From Elmis aenea (lineage: Eukaryota; Arthropoda; Insecta; Coleoptera; Elmidae): a stretch of 64,000 nucleotides of DNA. Made by a program: the position numbers and the translations under genes. Shown here one piece after another: positions 1-14,500 of the stretch. The stretch lies in NCBI GenBank assembly GCA_947652605.1, contig OX393576.1:64890966-64954965 (forward strand), given 5' to 3'. Every line of letters starts with the position of its first letter. Position 1 is the first letter of the stretch. The notes below the pieces were generated by a model. The model worked only from the letters and a program-made list of their open reading frames with translations, did no database searches and was not told where the DNA came from.

Positions 1-487
1 GGGTTTAAATTACCTACGTGTTTAGAACTATTTAAGCCAATTATTGCTTTGGTTTAATACTTTTCCTTTTATTTTAAGTGCAGACATTGTACTCTTAATT
101 TAACACCAAAAAAATTATCTTGAAATTCAGATCATCTAGGGTTGAATTTACTTGGGGTTAAAATACTCACTAGCGAATTTTTGTAATTGAACAATGTTTT
201 TTTCTTAAGAAGTTGTATAATTTTTCATATTTTAAAAAAAAATTGTTCAATCCAAATTTAAACCAGCTAAGGGTGACAAATTTTTATTTAGAGTATAAAC
301 AATGTCTACAAAATTTTAAACCAATTGCTTAGGTTTAAAAATATTACCATAATATTTTCGAATAGGTTTAAGGGCTTTTTGAATTTTCACAATAATTTTC
401 AAAGGAAGCGTCAATAATTGTTATTTAAGGTGTGTCTACGGTTTTAAACCTTTTAGTTCCTTTTAATTTTAAACCTTTAGTTTTAAA
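1..487. other. AT-rich gap with degenerate GTTTAAACC-like repeats
   Basis: Loose copies of a CCAATTGCTT-GGTTTAAA motif occur near 40, 330 and again at 1825. No gene seen. Confidence 0.4.
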
Positions 488-1661
488 CAGGGTTGGGCAA
501 AATTTGATTTTTATTTAAAAAATCACGTTTTTTTGATTTTTTTTAGGAAGCTACTATTTTTCGCTTTTACAACTAATTTATTCATTATTCACCCTTATAT
601 TTTCTATACAGCGTCATTCAAAAAGTATCAACAAATGAAAATGTTTTTTTCAAAAAATTTCTTAGAAACTTTTATTCCTGATAAAAGTTGGTGGATGACC
701 TAAACTAAGTAAAATATGGAAAAAAATCACAAAAATTTATACGGTACCAGATTCTAGCAATTTCAGAAATATTCACATACGTAAAGAGATCTTATTTTAG
801 GAGTTACAAAAAAAAAACTTTATAGGGAAAGATTGTTTAGAATTCAAAACTACAATCAAAGGTGAAATATAACATTAAAATTTCAATTTTTATTTTTGAA
901 ATGATTTTAACATCCAAAAAGTGCCCTTATAATGTTATAAAAGGAATTGTACAAAATTTTTAAAAAAATGTTTAGAATTTAAAAATGTTACCCAATATAA
1001 AATATTGTTTTTTTTTACTCTTAAAATAAGGGCACTTTAATGTTGCGAATATTTCTGAAATTGCTAAAAGCTAGTGTTTTATAGAGCTCTTTTTAATTTA
1101 AAATTAGTTTTATACCATACACCAACTTTCCTCAAGAATAAAATTTTCCGAAAGATCGATAATAAAAAAACTTTTCTATTAGTTGCAAACTTTTTGAATG
1201 TTGACACTACTATAAAATTCAAAAATAAAATTTTAACGTCAAATTTCGTATTGTCATATTTTCTATTTCTAAACTATTTTTCCCATGGATTCTTAAAATC
1301 TTAAAATAGGGGCACTTGAATTTTGCGAACATTTTTAAAATCGTTAAAATCTAGTGTAATATAACTATTTTAATCTTTAAAATTCCCCGATCTAGAAGAC
1401 GCCAATAGGCAATATTTCCGGCATATTTTACTAGCGGTTGTTTAAGCGGGTTTCGGAAGTAAAACGTGCATTTAATTTATATGTGACTTGTGACATTAAA
1501 ACGTGATAAAAAAGTTTTATGTGAATCATGATTTTAATTTAAAAAATCAGCTGATTTAAATAATGATTTATATCGTTATTTAAATCAATTGATTTTGATT
1601 TAAAAAATCAGCTGATTTAATTCATGCTTAAATTCGTGATTTTAAATCAAGGCCAACCCTG
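488..1661. mobile_element. hAT-type non-autonomous element
   Basis: Inverted ends CAGGGTTGGGCAA / CCAACCCTG with near-identical 8-bp flanks GTTTTAAA and GTTTTCAA. AATCAGCTGATTTAA motifs repeat near the right end. A CAGCGTCATTC-type element is nested inside. Confidence 0.75.
606..1365. mobile_element. Nested mariner-related MITE (CAGCGTCATTCAAAAAGT family)
   Basis: The left end CAGCGTCATTCAAAAAGT and following 80 bp match the element at 24295. The inverted right part (GCAAACTTTTTGAATG near 1187) is degenerate. AAGTGCCCTTAT-type stretches occur in both orientations. Confidence 0.6.
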
Positions 1662-2157
1662 GTTTTCAACCCTAACTTCAAAAAAAAAAAACGGTTTTTT
1701 CAAAAAACTTTAGTTTATTCTATTTTCCACTAAAATTCGTAAAATGAATTGGCACAATTTAAGGGCGAATAATTTATTTTTAGGGTGCAAATAACGTGTG
1801 TACACTGTTTACGTGTTAAAAAGCCAGTTGCTTTAGTTTAAAAGTTTTTAGCAAGCAATGTTAAAGAACAAATCATTAAATCGGGCTCTCTTATCTAGGG
1901 AATATTTTACCAGCAATTAGCACATTTCGCTTCAAAGACAATTGCCATAGCGTGAAAGCGACAATAACATAGGACAAGGTAAATTCAAGGGACCCTCCCA
2001 CTTGGTTCTCACCTATGTTTCCAGAAGATACCGATGCTATTGTCAGTCACATTATGCAGGTAGAACAAACAGCAAGTAAAATTGCGTAACTAAGTACTTA
2101 AGTGATTTCCATTTAAGTATTTCGATCACACAAATCCGTGCCAATTTAAAACCGAAG
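1662..2157 (+). other. Upstream region of the ACE-like gene
   Basis: Less repetitive than its surroundings; should contain the 5' UTR and promoter. No TATA box at a suitable distance. Confidence 0.4.
2043..2048 (+). promoter_or_regulatory. Possible arthropod initiator for the ACE-like gene
   Basis: TCAGTC about 115 bp before the ATG fits the insect initiator consensus. There is no TATA box at the right distance. A short motif like this can occur by chance. Confidence 0.2.
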
Positions 2158-2544
2158 ATGTACAACATTCAAATACTGGGGATAAAACTAGGAGTGTTAA
2201 TAGTAATACTTTGTGAAATTGTTGCCGATCCACAGTTGGACCTACCCCAATATAACACATACAATAACAGACGTGTAAATCAAGATGTACTGGACGACAG
2301 GAACGTTATTTACACTAATAATCCACCGTTTAATCGGAACCCCCCGGTCAGTGATCAAGTACCCTCTGTTGAAAGAACTGCAATGCGTGAAAATGACATT
2401 CGACGAACCGATTTACCGTTTAATGGAAATATAAGGGCACTACTGCAAGCTCTTGATGTGCAATCTTCTCAACAGTGTACAAATAATGTTGCTGGACAGT
2501 GGAATTTCGAGACTAACGTCAATCAGCAAACTCAACTAGAGGCA
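2158..2544 (+). CDS. ACE-like exon 1 (signal peptide, N-terminal extension)
   Basis: Codes for residues 1-129 and ends in phase 0 at donor GTACGT. The ATG follows an A-rich context and is the first in frame before a hydrophobic stretch ([13 protein letters not shown]). The Asn/Asp/Pro-rich segment before [18 protein letters not shown] is unusual for secreted ACE. Confidence 0.88.
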
Positions 2545-5500
2545 GTACGTATATATTACATAAATAGTGAATCACAATCTTAAATCTATATTTAAATGTG
2601 CCATATATTTTTAAATACAGGGTGATCCACTTTTCTGTAGCAGGACCTTAACAGTCGATACGAAAACTTATTTTAAAGCGAATATTCCATTCAACATTGG
2701 TCCGTAAACGCTTCATTTTAAAGATACAGGGTGTTGAAATGTTCGAAAAAATAACGATAATGTTTAACCGTTTCTCAACCAGTAGATATATTTAAACCAA
2801 ATTTGGTTTACAGCACCACCTTACAGGTTACCATAATCGGTGAAAATTTTAAGTCCCACAAGAAACCAGTGGCAGAGTTGAGGGGGTTCAGTTTCAATAA
2901 ATTTTATAAAAAACTAGTACTGCCCTGTTCAAAATCAAACTTAAACTGGTTTTCAGGTAGAGCATTTCATTCTAAACAAAAAGTGTTTCTTGACTTCGCT
3001 AATTACTTCTTTATTACGAATATTAGCTATATTTTTAGATCGAACTTGGGAGCTAATTTTTCGCAAAAATGGCGAAATAAGCCAAACGGTGGCAGATACC
3101 AAGAACGGTCAAGAGATACTTTTTATTTAGAATAAAATGCTCTACCCAAAAACAAAATTGAGTTTGATTTTGAACGGGGCCGTACTAGTTTTTTATAAAA
3201 TTTATTGAAACTGAACTTCCACAACTCCGCCACTGGTTGTTGTTGGGCTTGACATTTTCGTCAAATGTGGTAACCTGTAAGATGGTGGCTGTATACTAAA
3301 TTAGGTTTAAATATATCTACTGGTTGGGAAACGATTAAAAATTATCGATATTTTTTCGAAAATTTCAACACCCTTTATCTTTAAAATGAAGCGTTTTTGG
3401 ACCCATGTTGATATGGAATATTCGCTTTAAAATAAGTGTTTGTATCGACTGTTAAAATCCTGCTACAAAAAAGTTAACCACCCTGTTTATTTATATACAA
3501 TATAATATGAAAATAACTTCTAAAATGAATCGCTTTTGGAAGAAAATGTACTCCAGTTTTAATACAAAGAGACAAGAGTCTCAAAACTCGCACACATTTT
3601 ATTTGTATTCATAATAATTTGCACACATTTCTGAATTCAGGAGTAACACAATTTTTTATGTTCCTATGTTCATGTGTCTCAAGACATCAACGAATGTATG
3701 TTAACCTTTTCATTCACAAAATTTTTCCAAACGAAAGTGATGAAAGTAAAACAGCCGGATGTGTACAAAAGTTAATGTAACAATGGTGCTAAAATTTTCT
3801 CATGGGTCATATGAATAATATTTTCTCGGTAGCTGTTTTAATTTGACAGTTACGAATTTTTAACTTAACAAGCATCTCTGTTGCTTACCATTAGAATACA
3901 CATTAATTAATTCAATAGATTAAGATTTCAAGAAGAGCTTAAATAGTGAAGGAAAAATATATAAAAATAAATAATTCGTTAAAAATTAAAAAAATTGCCT
4001 ACAATATAAAAAGATTTTATTAAAACATTAGGCTCATATTTAAAAAAATAAATAAAATAATCAAGTTTATTTTAAGATTATAAAATGGATCATTTCATAA
4101 AGCTTTACATTATATTATAGAAACTGCTTAGTTACTCATATTTATTATTAAACTAAGTTGCTACTTATACTTTATTCTATATTATTCCATAGATTTTTTT
4201 CTGTTTTCTTACTAAAATATAACAATTACTTAAAGTCATTATTCTGTGAAGTAATGTCACTCCTTCAAGGTGTGTGGTTCTAAATTTGTTTCAAGAGCAC
4301 TCGATTTAACTCAAGTCGGTCTTAAAAAGTAAAACACCAATTACTGGATCATTGAGTGCAATCACGCACTACATGTTTTTCTGTCTTAATACTTAACATG
4401 TTTTTGTAACATTTTTATGCTATCTTATTTAATAATACTCTTAACATGGTAAACAAACACAAAGCGAATTAAAGTCGTTTGACAAAATTTGTGGAGAATG
4501 AAAAACTCAGCGCTAATAACAATTTTGTTGACATTGACATTCCCGGCGCTCTGTCATTTACAGCACACGGCCAAATAGAATAATTTTAATATAATTACAC
4601 TTATGCAACATACGAGGAACATATTCCGAGACAATACTTATCATGGAAATTGTGAAACTTTACTGAGAATGGCCCTGAAAAATGGCAATCATGATATTTT
4701 AGTTATTGTAAAAATTTAATTAATACAAATTTTTATTTATTTTTCTGTAAAATATAATTGTATAAGTTAACAATTAACCATAATTAAGAAGTTATATACA
4801 ACGCTTTAATTTATAAAACCATTTTTATGATATATGAGCTTGTTAAACAAACCTGTATATTAAATTATGCAAATTTAAAAAAAAAACACTAGTGTAACTA
4901 GTATAAAGTGATCTTGAAAAATAATAATATTATCTCTTCCCTTTTGACTGGTTAATTTAGTAGAAGAAATACTTGTTTTTGTTGAAAAACAACACACTTA
5001 GAAAATGGTCTTGAAACTGAATCATAATAATGAAGTTAGTTATGAATACTTCAATACCCTATTAACTACGTCAATTTTTTCAAATGACTTGTAAATAAAC
5101 TTTTTTGTATACATGAACGATTCGCTCAAACAATTCAGGCATTTTTTTGTAATATTGTCTCAAAGGATTATTAAACGCAAATTAATGTGTACACCCATCT
5201 CCACGGGCGCACTCGAACTGCAGCAATTTTAATAACTTGTACTTAAGTACCAATCGAATTGCAAAAAATATTCAAGCATGGGAGCTAAGGTGATACACGA
5301 ACTGCAGAAATTCTTTAATTACACCTTTCCTGGAATAGCGTATTCAGGTAAACGGTCAGAAATGGTAGGGGTATTCCTAAATATTTACCATTTAAATTGA
5401 ATGAAATTATAAAAAATAAATAAAATATTTTATTGGTCAATAATATGTACTTAATATAAAACTTATAATACAGGGTGTTTTTTAAGTATTGCAAAAAAAA

Positions 5501-8500
5501 ATCGGGTGGTGATTCCTTATCGAAAATTAAGGAATGTCTTTCATATATTTTTTTTTCCTTAGGCGTCTCCTTTCGGAGTTAGACCCCCCTAAAGGGGAGC
5601 GGTAAAATTTGGTTTTTATTTTATTTCTCAAATCTAGATATATGTAGGAGAATGGTATTTAGTAGATGTTTCATACTTATTAAAAGGTTTACCACAGTAA
5701 TATTTTTAATCATCTTCCACCTTCACAGGGGGCTGAAAAGTGAAACACCTGTTGATTTTTTATCAGAACTTTTTATTGGCTTAAAATTATGCAATTCAAT
5801 TGAAAGCTTGATTTATTTAGTTTTTTTTTTTAATTTCTTAACTTTTCTCGTAAAATCTACAGTTTTTGAGTAAAAAATTAAAATAAGTAAACATGAACCA
5901 TAAATATTCCAATATAAACGATTTATTTTGGTGGTTTCCATGATTTGTTTATGTTCACATTGGGTAAAATTGACAGATTTAATTCATTTTGACGTGCAAG
6001 CGGCGACAATCCTACATATATCAAAATTTAAGAAATAAAATAAAAACCTAATTTTACCGCTCTTCTTTAGGGGGGTTTAACTCCAAAAGGAGACGTCTAA
6101 GGAAAAAATTTTGTATAAAAGACCCCCCTTAATTTTCAATAAGGAATCACGTTTCAATTTTTTTGCAATACTTAAGAAATACCCTGTATACAATTTTCGT
6201 GAACAAGCAGTTTTTTTCCACGCTCACTGATCATTGCCTCCATTTCATTTACTATTAAAATTTAGCTTGTGTAAATCGAAAAGTATATTAATAACTAAAC
6301 GTTTGCCGCATTGTATTTATACCTATAAAATTACCTGCTCATTGGGCAAATTCTAGAATTAATTTTTGGAACATTAAATTAGGGTCTACCCATGTAATCA
6401 AGGGTTCGAAAATACTTTTATGCAGTTCGAGTGTAGGATTAAGACATGGTCATAACAGTTGGTAAGGATGGGATTAAAATTTCTGCAGTTCCTAAGCACC
6501 GATCTGTACAACTTACGTAATTGTTGAAAAATTCTATAAATTTCAAATACAGAACGAAATGTACACCAATATTATGATACTAAGGAACTTGGTTCCAAAC
6601 AACTTTCAGGTTGTTTTAAATAATCAAGATTTCTGTATTGAGCTTCCAACTAAAGACATTCTGTATAGTTCTAAATTACCCTTGGCTATTTGATATAATT
6701 TAAAACACATCGTTTGGTTAACGTAGCCCATAAAGCATCTAACAAAAATAAATCCATATCACACTTCCAACATCAAAAAGCTACTGAGTCACTAGTTATA
6801 TAAGTTGTATTGGTTAATTCCTGTCTATTGTAAATTGCCATTGTTCATTTAGAAAAGTGTTAATTTTGTGTATGAGTCGATTTAATTCAGACGAAAATAA
6901 AACATGCACTTTCCATTGAATGATTTCATACATGCCTCAATAGATCGTAATTTAATAACAATTACTTATTTCTGTTTTAAAACTCAAGGTATTTTAGCAC
7001 TTACTACCAAATATAAACGATAATTAGTTTCGGATCCTGTGTTAATGGTTCAGTAATTTTTAATTAGAATAACGGTTTAAGAGAGACTATGTTTATATAA
7101 TTCTAAAACAGCTGGATTACATTACACAGGGTGTTCCTTGAATATTGCGGAAAACTTCGGGAACTTTTAGAATGGTTAAAAGTGCATGTTCACTCATTTA
7201 ATTTTTACTCAGAAACTGCAGGTTTACGAATAAAAGAAGTTACTAAATAAATCAAGCTTTAAAAAAAATATTTGTAATTGAAAAATTTCAAGCCCCCAAA
7301 AAGTTTTCATAAAAAAACCAACAGGGGTCGCACTTTTCAGCCCATTGTGAAGGTGGGAGATGATTGAAAACATTACTATGGAAAACCTTTCAATAAGTAT
7401 AAAACATCTGTCAAACATCATTCTCCTACATTTATCCAAATTTGTGAAATAAATAAAAACCTAATTTTACCACTCTTCTTTAGGGGGGTGTAACTTCGAA
7501 ATGAGACGTCTGAGGAAAAAAAATATATAAAAGCGCCCCCCTTAATTTTTTGATAAGGAATTACCTCACGCAATATTTAAAAAACACTCTGTACGCTGTA
7601 CAGTATTAGTAGATCATCCTTCAACTGAAATAATTCGTTTGTAAGGAGCTTACAGCAAGGGGATGGTCAAATTTAGCAACGTGACGCATGTTGTTAAAAA
7701 AATGTTTCGCTCTAGCACAAACAACAATTTGAACCAATTTCATGGGTGAAATGTTTCACAGTTTTTTATGAATCAAAACTGGGTTACGCAACGCCCCTGA
7801 ACTCTGTTTGTAAACAAAACATATCTTAACTATGTTACACTTTTGTAGAAAAAACAAGCCAATTTCATTAGAATTCGTGAACTAAGACGTGTAACAATAA
7901 ATTTAACATAAACTTGACCTCTTTGTTGAACAATAAGACCACAAACTATGCTTATATACGCAAAGGCCACCATATCACATACAATTTTGCATAAGCTGTT
8001 GCATAACGTAATTTGTTTAAGCATAAAAACGACTGTGATAATGTTTCTGATACCGATAACATGTGTCATTGTCCTCCACTTTAGATTTCCTTCGTAGTAA
8101 AAGAAAGGTTTTAGTTAAACTATTTAAAACAAAACTACAGCTAAAAGCAAATTTGAGTTTTTTTATTTACTATAATAAATAGATAAGTATATCAACTGTA
8201 TATTATATACAGTGTGTCCAAAAGGTATGGAATATGCTATATATCTCAGTAAATATCCACTTTAGAGAATTATGTTTTGAATAGAAGTTGTTTGGTACTT
8301 AGTTTTCCACCATAAAACCAAATTTAAATTTTATTTTTTTGAATAACAAAAGCGCAATGAAAAACAATTGATTTTTTTTAAATGACAAGATACCCCTATA
8401 TTATACTCATTTGATAAAGATTTTCTTTCTCTTTTCAATGATGCAAAACTTTAGTACCCTTACCTAAGCAACTTTTTGAGAAAAACGCAAAATTATTTTA

Positions 8501-11500
8501 ATTGTTTAGTATTTATTTCTAACAAAAACATCATGAGAACTTAAATTTTTTGACGAAATCTACAATAAGTGTTCAAGCTGTGAACCATTTACAGCTTGGC
8601 AATGATAAATTCTGTTTTTAAACCCGTTAATAATAATTCCCAACCATTTCAGGTGTAATAGAGCTCATCTCTTCTCTAATACGATCTTTTAAATTTTCGA
8701 TATTCTCCAGCCTCTTAGAATAAACTTTATTTTTAAGGTGACCCCATCACTAATAAAAGAAAAAAAAATCTCTATCAATAAGTATATCTTGTCAGCAAAA
8801 AAAATTTAATTGTTTTCATTGCGCTTTTGTCATTCGAAACAATAGAATTTAAATTTTGTCTCATGGTGGAAAACTAGGTACCAAACAACTTCTATTCAAA
8901 ACATTTTTTCCTAAAGTGGATATTTACTGAGATATATTGCATATTCCATGCCTTTTGGACACACTTTACACATCAAGCGTTAATTCAAATACATTTTTAA
9001 CGTTTGAAAGTTTGTCAAATAACTGATTTAATTAGCTTCTTATATTAACTACATATCTCCCCTAAATCAGAATAAACAAAAAAGTGCACTTTTTCTATTC
9101 AGAATTAAGTTTGATAAATAGTTGAAATATTTATTTACATAAATAAATTGAATTAACATATTTTTTCGAAGGATCTCAAGTAGAATTGCTAAACCAGTTT
9201 TAAGTTTCGTCCTTTCATGATCAGTAATCTTATTAAATAAAAAAAATTGCTACCAATGAAGAAACGAGAGCCTAGAAACTCGTCTAGCATTTTTACAAAA
9301 AATCCTTTGAAAAACAATAAGTGATTTTAAATTTAAGTTGCTTAAATCAGAATAAAACTATTTTCATCCGTTTGAATACCAAATGTATTTTTTTTAACTG
9401 AACATATCTTATCTTACAGTTAATAACCAAAGCATTATTAATTCTTTTATTTCCAGTTAAATGTCCAACAGACTTATTCCGAATTCCAACATGGTGTTTG
9501 GGAATTATTAAATAAAGTAGGCACTGATGGATTTTTGGATCCCATGACCTACAGACAGATACGTTTACTCTTTGCCGTAGGGCCGGCAGCCTTGCCGGCA
9601 GATCAGTTGGACAGGGTAAGTAATCTAACAATAACGTAAGTTAATTACATGTAAATAGACCTTAAAAAAGTTATTTTTTATTTCAAAAGTATAATATCCG
9701 CGACATTTATTGATACATACTATGTAAACAACGTTAGTTTATTTAATTTTTATTTAGATAATACATATTTGTATGTATACAGGGTGTACCAGTTATCGTG
9801 AACAGTATTTGCGCTACTCATAAAAACAAAACAATTACGTTTTCGATTTTTGCTTATAATTTGCTTATTTGAAATCATACTCAATATATTTTTGACATTG
9901 ACAGAACACATTTTTGCGTAGATTTGAAATTTGTTAAAACATTCTACCTATCTTCACTTGTTTTTGTTATATTAATGTCAACTTTTTTATTTTATATACG
10001 GTTTGTAGTTGGCTGTAAGACCATAAAGAAATTATTTTCTCATTTCATTGATGTATGGGTTGTTGGGTTTATCTTTAAAAATAAGTAAGTTATTCCAAGG
10101 TTATCGTATTTATTGAGTTTAATCAAAGTGGTCATTGAAAAACAAAACATCACATAAATAAACTAGCTTTTTTTAAATTAAAACACAAAAACCTTAAACA
10201 AATTAATATATTTTTTACATTTCATAATAATTTCAGATTTTTTATTAGCTGTTACTATGAATCTAAATTATAACATGCGCTCAAAGTGTAGCCCAATTTT
10301 AATTGGCAATAAAAATTTTGAGTTCTCTACTTTTTAGAAAATAAAGTTTTCCTACGCATATTACTCTTTGTACATATAATGAAATGTTCTTAAAACGCTG
10401 AATTAAGATTAGCTATTTCAAAGAGAGTTCATCAAATAAAAAAAATATTATTATATACAAAACGCATATTTCAAATTTGTATCGCCCATGGAGAGTGGGC
10501 ATAAGAAAGTTGATGTTAATATAAAAAAAAAACAAATGGAGATAATGCCAAATTTGTTAACAAATTTTAAATCCACTCAAAAAAAAAGTCCTGATAATGT
10601 CAAAAAATATTTGTGATTTCAAATAAGCAAGCTATAAGCAAAAATCGAAAACGTTTTTTTTGTGTTTTTTTATGAATAGCGCAAAAACTTTTAATTTTTT
10701 TTAATAGAATAGTTGCTTTAAGAGCACAGATCGTATTGACTCATTTAACCAACTTTGTATCTTTTACTATTGACGGGGGATAATGTTCACGATAACTGGC
10801 GCACCCTGTATTGTATATAAAACAAAACCTCTTCAGTTGATTCCAGAGTAAGGGTTTGTAAATTGCGTAACTTCAAATTACTACAGGTTTTTCATTTTTC
10901 CAATGTTAGTATATTCTTATTTTATCCATGTCTCGGTTTCTTGGCTACTGTAGCATTAAAGTTTCCTACATATTCCTTTGCTTAACAAAATGTTATGCAT
11001 AATACTGTAGAAGTTTATTATTGAAATTTAAACAAAAAACACTCTTATTATTCTTAAAGAAAGAATTATTTTATCATAGATTTACAGCATAATAAAGAAT
11101 AATATCAACTCAGAATACAATCATTTCAGCGTTCAAGCAAATCGTCAATTCGGATTAATAGATGTACTTGTCCATGATTGACGCATGTGCGCAAACCAGT
11201 TCATGTATCAGTATATTTAATTGATACAAAATCACTGCTAGAACAAACCTGTAATATAAAGTATAATTTTCACAGAGTTGAAGGAAATGTATGCAACCCA
11301 ATCAACTCAACCACTTGCTCTTTTGCGTTATCCTACTGTAAGCTGGAATATATAATGCACCACGGTTCAAAAAAGGATTACAATGAATTTATTGATTAAA
11401 AGATCAAAAATAACACCTATCAATTAAATTAAATCGTTTCAATTTATTGTTTTTATCTCTAGGAAGCATAGCTTAGTGCTTCTTTTTTGATTCTTTAAAC

Positions 11501-14500
11501 ACTTAAAAGGTTTATAAAACCTGACTTTTTTGCTTTATTTTAATGCATACTTAATTACAGTACAACAGACTAATCAATGACATGCTATCCATCTATAACC
11601 AAGCTTCAGTTTGTGCCCTAAACGAACCATTTCGATGTGGACTGCGATTGCAACCCGATCTAGTTAAAATTATGGCAGAAAGCAGAAACTGGGATGAATT
11701 GCAATACGTTTGGACAGAATGGAGACGAAATACTGGTCAGCATATAAAAGATTCCTATGAACAAATGGTCCAATTATCTAACGAAGCGGCACGACTTAAC
11801 AGTAAGTCCTGGCAAATAAGTATTCGTTAGTATTTACCAACATTGGTTACGTAAATTGCACTTAAACTTTTTGTTATCATGATCACTTATTTGGTTCACT
11901 CAGTGGCGTAGCAAGAGTTTGTGTCCCTGAATATGTCGCCCTACTAAATATTTGTTCCAACTCTTAATTTCTCCAAAAGCAAGCAGAGATTGACACAAAA
12001 AAGTGGGGGGGGACTGCTCCGCAGGCGAATTTTTTTAACTTTTAGATGTTCAAACGTGTTTCAATTCAAAGTTAGATAATGTAGAGTACTTTACCATCAT
12101 CCAAAATTACAGTTCACGGCAGAACCTTTTCTGTTTTTTTTTTTAATCAGATCGGCCCCCACCCTCACGAAATTTTTTTTCCATTTAGGTAAAGGATCAC
12201 ATACATAATATATTTAGCAAAATTACAAAAAAGGAATAATATAAATATAAACATAAAATTCACATAAATTCCAAAAAGGAACACCATATTTTAGCCTAAA
12301 ATTTAATTTAAAAAAAAAAACGAAAAAAACTTCAGTTTATGCCATAAATTTATATTTTTGTTGCTTGTTTGAATAGTTCAAAAGTGCTCATGAACAAAAA
12401 GCGTACATTACTATGAATTCCTTCAAAGGCCTTGCCTAGACACGACCCCAAACATTATGTAAATTTTAAAGGATTTTATATACCTGTCAAATTGCACTTA
12501 TTATCACACACTTAGGTCAGTCGCGTACGAGCAATATTTTTGTCACGTACTTAAAAACATGCCAACCATAATTATATTCACCTACAAGTCATCAAAAATT
12601 GTCAGTACACACTGTTTTTGGTGCACTATGATTTGGAAGTTGTCATACCACTGTTCAAAACTTTTGTGCATCTCCATTTACAAATAGTTAGACAAATGTT
12701 AATGCCATGCGACGATTGGTTAATATAGAAAAGGGATTTATACCTCAAACCAAATATTTGAATTGAACGGAAGTAAAAATCCCTTTTACAATTGAGTTTA
12801 AAACTGCATGGAATTTAATGCCTAAAATAAATGAAATGTTTCATAATTTTATTGAATGGTTGGTACCCTATCATAAATTTTATTACTTGGAATTTCTGTC
12901 GTTAGGGGGCGGGTTTTCAGTGTAGCCAGGTCGACTAGCCCGTTTTGTCCTCTAAGTTCGATAAGAATTCTTTTTTTTTTTAATGAATTTTTATGAATTT
13001 AATAGCGCTAGTGCCGGTGCTAATTATTACTTCTACTGATCCTTCATTACCCCCGAAATTTTCATTTTTACCCCATTTGGGTAGACTAAAAGTGCCGCCC
13101 CAAAAAAGTGCCTCCCTGGGCGGCCTGCTCCCCTCGCCCCCCTAGCTACGCCACTGGGTTCACTTGCTCTGTTTACTATTAAAAATTAAAAAATTAGGTT
13201 ATAAACAGCGTAGTACGTTTTTTTTTTAAGTCAATAACGTGCAAGAACAATAGCAGCCACCAAGGATAAAATATTTAAAGAACATTTTTTATAAGAACGT
13301 AATCGATTCAAGTTTTTTTTTTATCTTAATTGATGGAAATTGTAGTTTAATAAGCAAAAACAAATACGCACTGCGGTTTTAATACATTTCTAATACGAAT
13401 TTAATCATTTATTCACCATAGAAACAAGGCAATACTTTAATTTGCACTTCAGATTTACAGTGGGTAAATTTTGCTACTTTTGTAAACTTAAACATATGTC
13501 AGATTACATCAAGATTTTGTTTTACTTGCTCGATTTCTTTTAATTAACCGGTTTTTTTGTTCATTTAATAATCTTTCTAAATGAAAGTAAACTGATCATT
13601 TAACAATTTCACTTGCTAAAATATGAAGTGAGGCGCGATATAATATGTAGGTACTTTACAAAAAAAACATGAATCAAAGAAATAAATAAATAAGAAACCA
13701 AATTAAAGAAAATTAAGTAAAGTTGTTATATTTTTAGTAATAACTTATAAATATAGATTAAAAAATTGTCCCTGGCATTTATTTCTTATTGGTATTATAT
13801 TTTATAGTCGATTTAAAGAAAAACATACATCCAAAATGTAACCTTTCCTAGTAAAAAGCAAGGGCTTCAATGAAGTAATCTTCTTTTTTAAATAGATTTC
13901 ACAGACACTGCCGATTATTGGGCATTTCCATACGAATCCCCAATGTTTATGATGGATCTAGAGGAAGCATTAGAATCAGTAAGGCCCTTATACGAACTTC
14001 TACATGCCTATGCGCGGCGAAGATTACGGGACTTTTACGGCCCTGAAAAAATTCACAGACAAGCGCCTCTACCTGCACATATTTTAGGGAATATGTGGGC
14101 GCAGTCGTGGTCAAATATTTTTGACATATCACAACCATACCCGGGAAGGAACTTCCTTGATGTTGGACCCGAAATGATTCGCCAGGTAATAACTATACAG
14201 GGTGTCCCAGATAACATTTCCAGCATGAGGATCTCGCTTATTATAAGAGATACAGGTTTGCTTAAATTAGATGAATTGTTCCTGAGTATGACAGGAGCTA
14301 CAATCAATTTTTAAAACTACAACATATCTCGTGCTTCAGATGTTTTAGCAAAAAATATGAAAATGTCGAATTTCCTTTTCTCTCATACCTTTTTTGTTTT
14401 ATTCATTAGATCAATTTTATTAGTACTTCCATAAAGTAATTTTTAATGTAGAATGTAACTGTTACTTTAGATTTTTTTATCACTTACCATTTTCGAGATA

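Noticed and set aside
2041..2074. Possible 5' UTR intron donor at TGCAG-GTAGAA before the ACE-like ATG
   Set aside because: No matching acceptor before the ATG is convincing; left as unannotated leader.
2803..3135. 110-codon open frame
   Set aside because: Lies across the centre of a palindromic foldback element and has no homology I recognise.
13943..14314. 123-codon frame starting in exon 4 and running past its end
   Set aside because: The part after 14185 is intron and transposon; the M2 similarity stops exactly at the donor, and exon 5 continues it.
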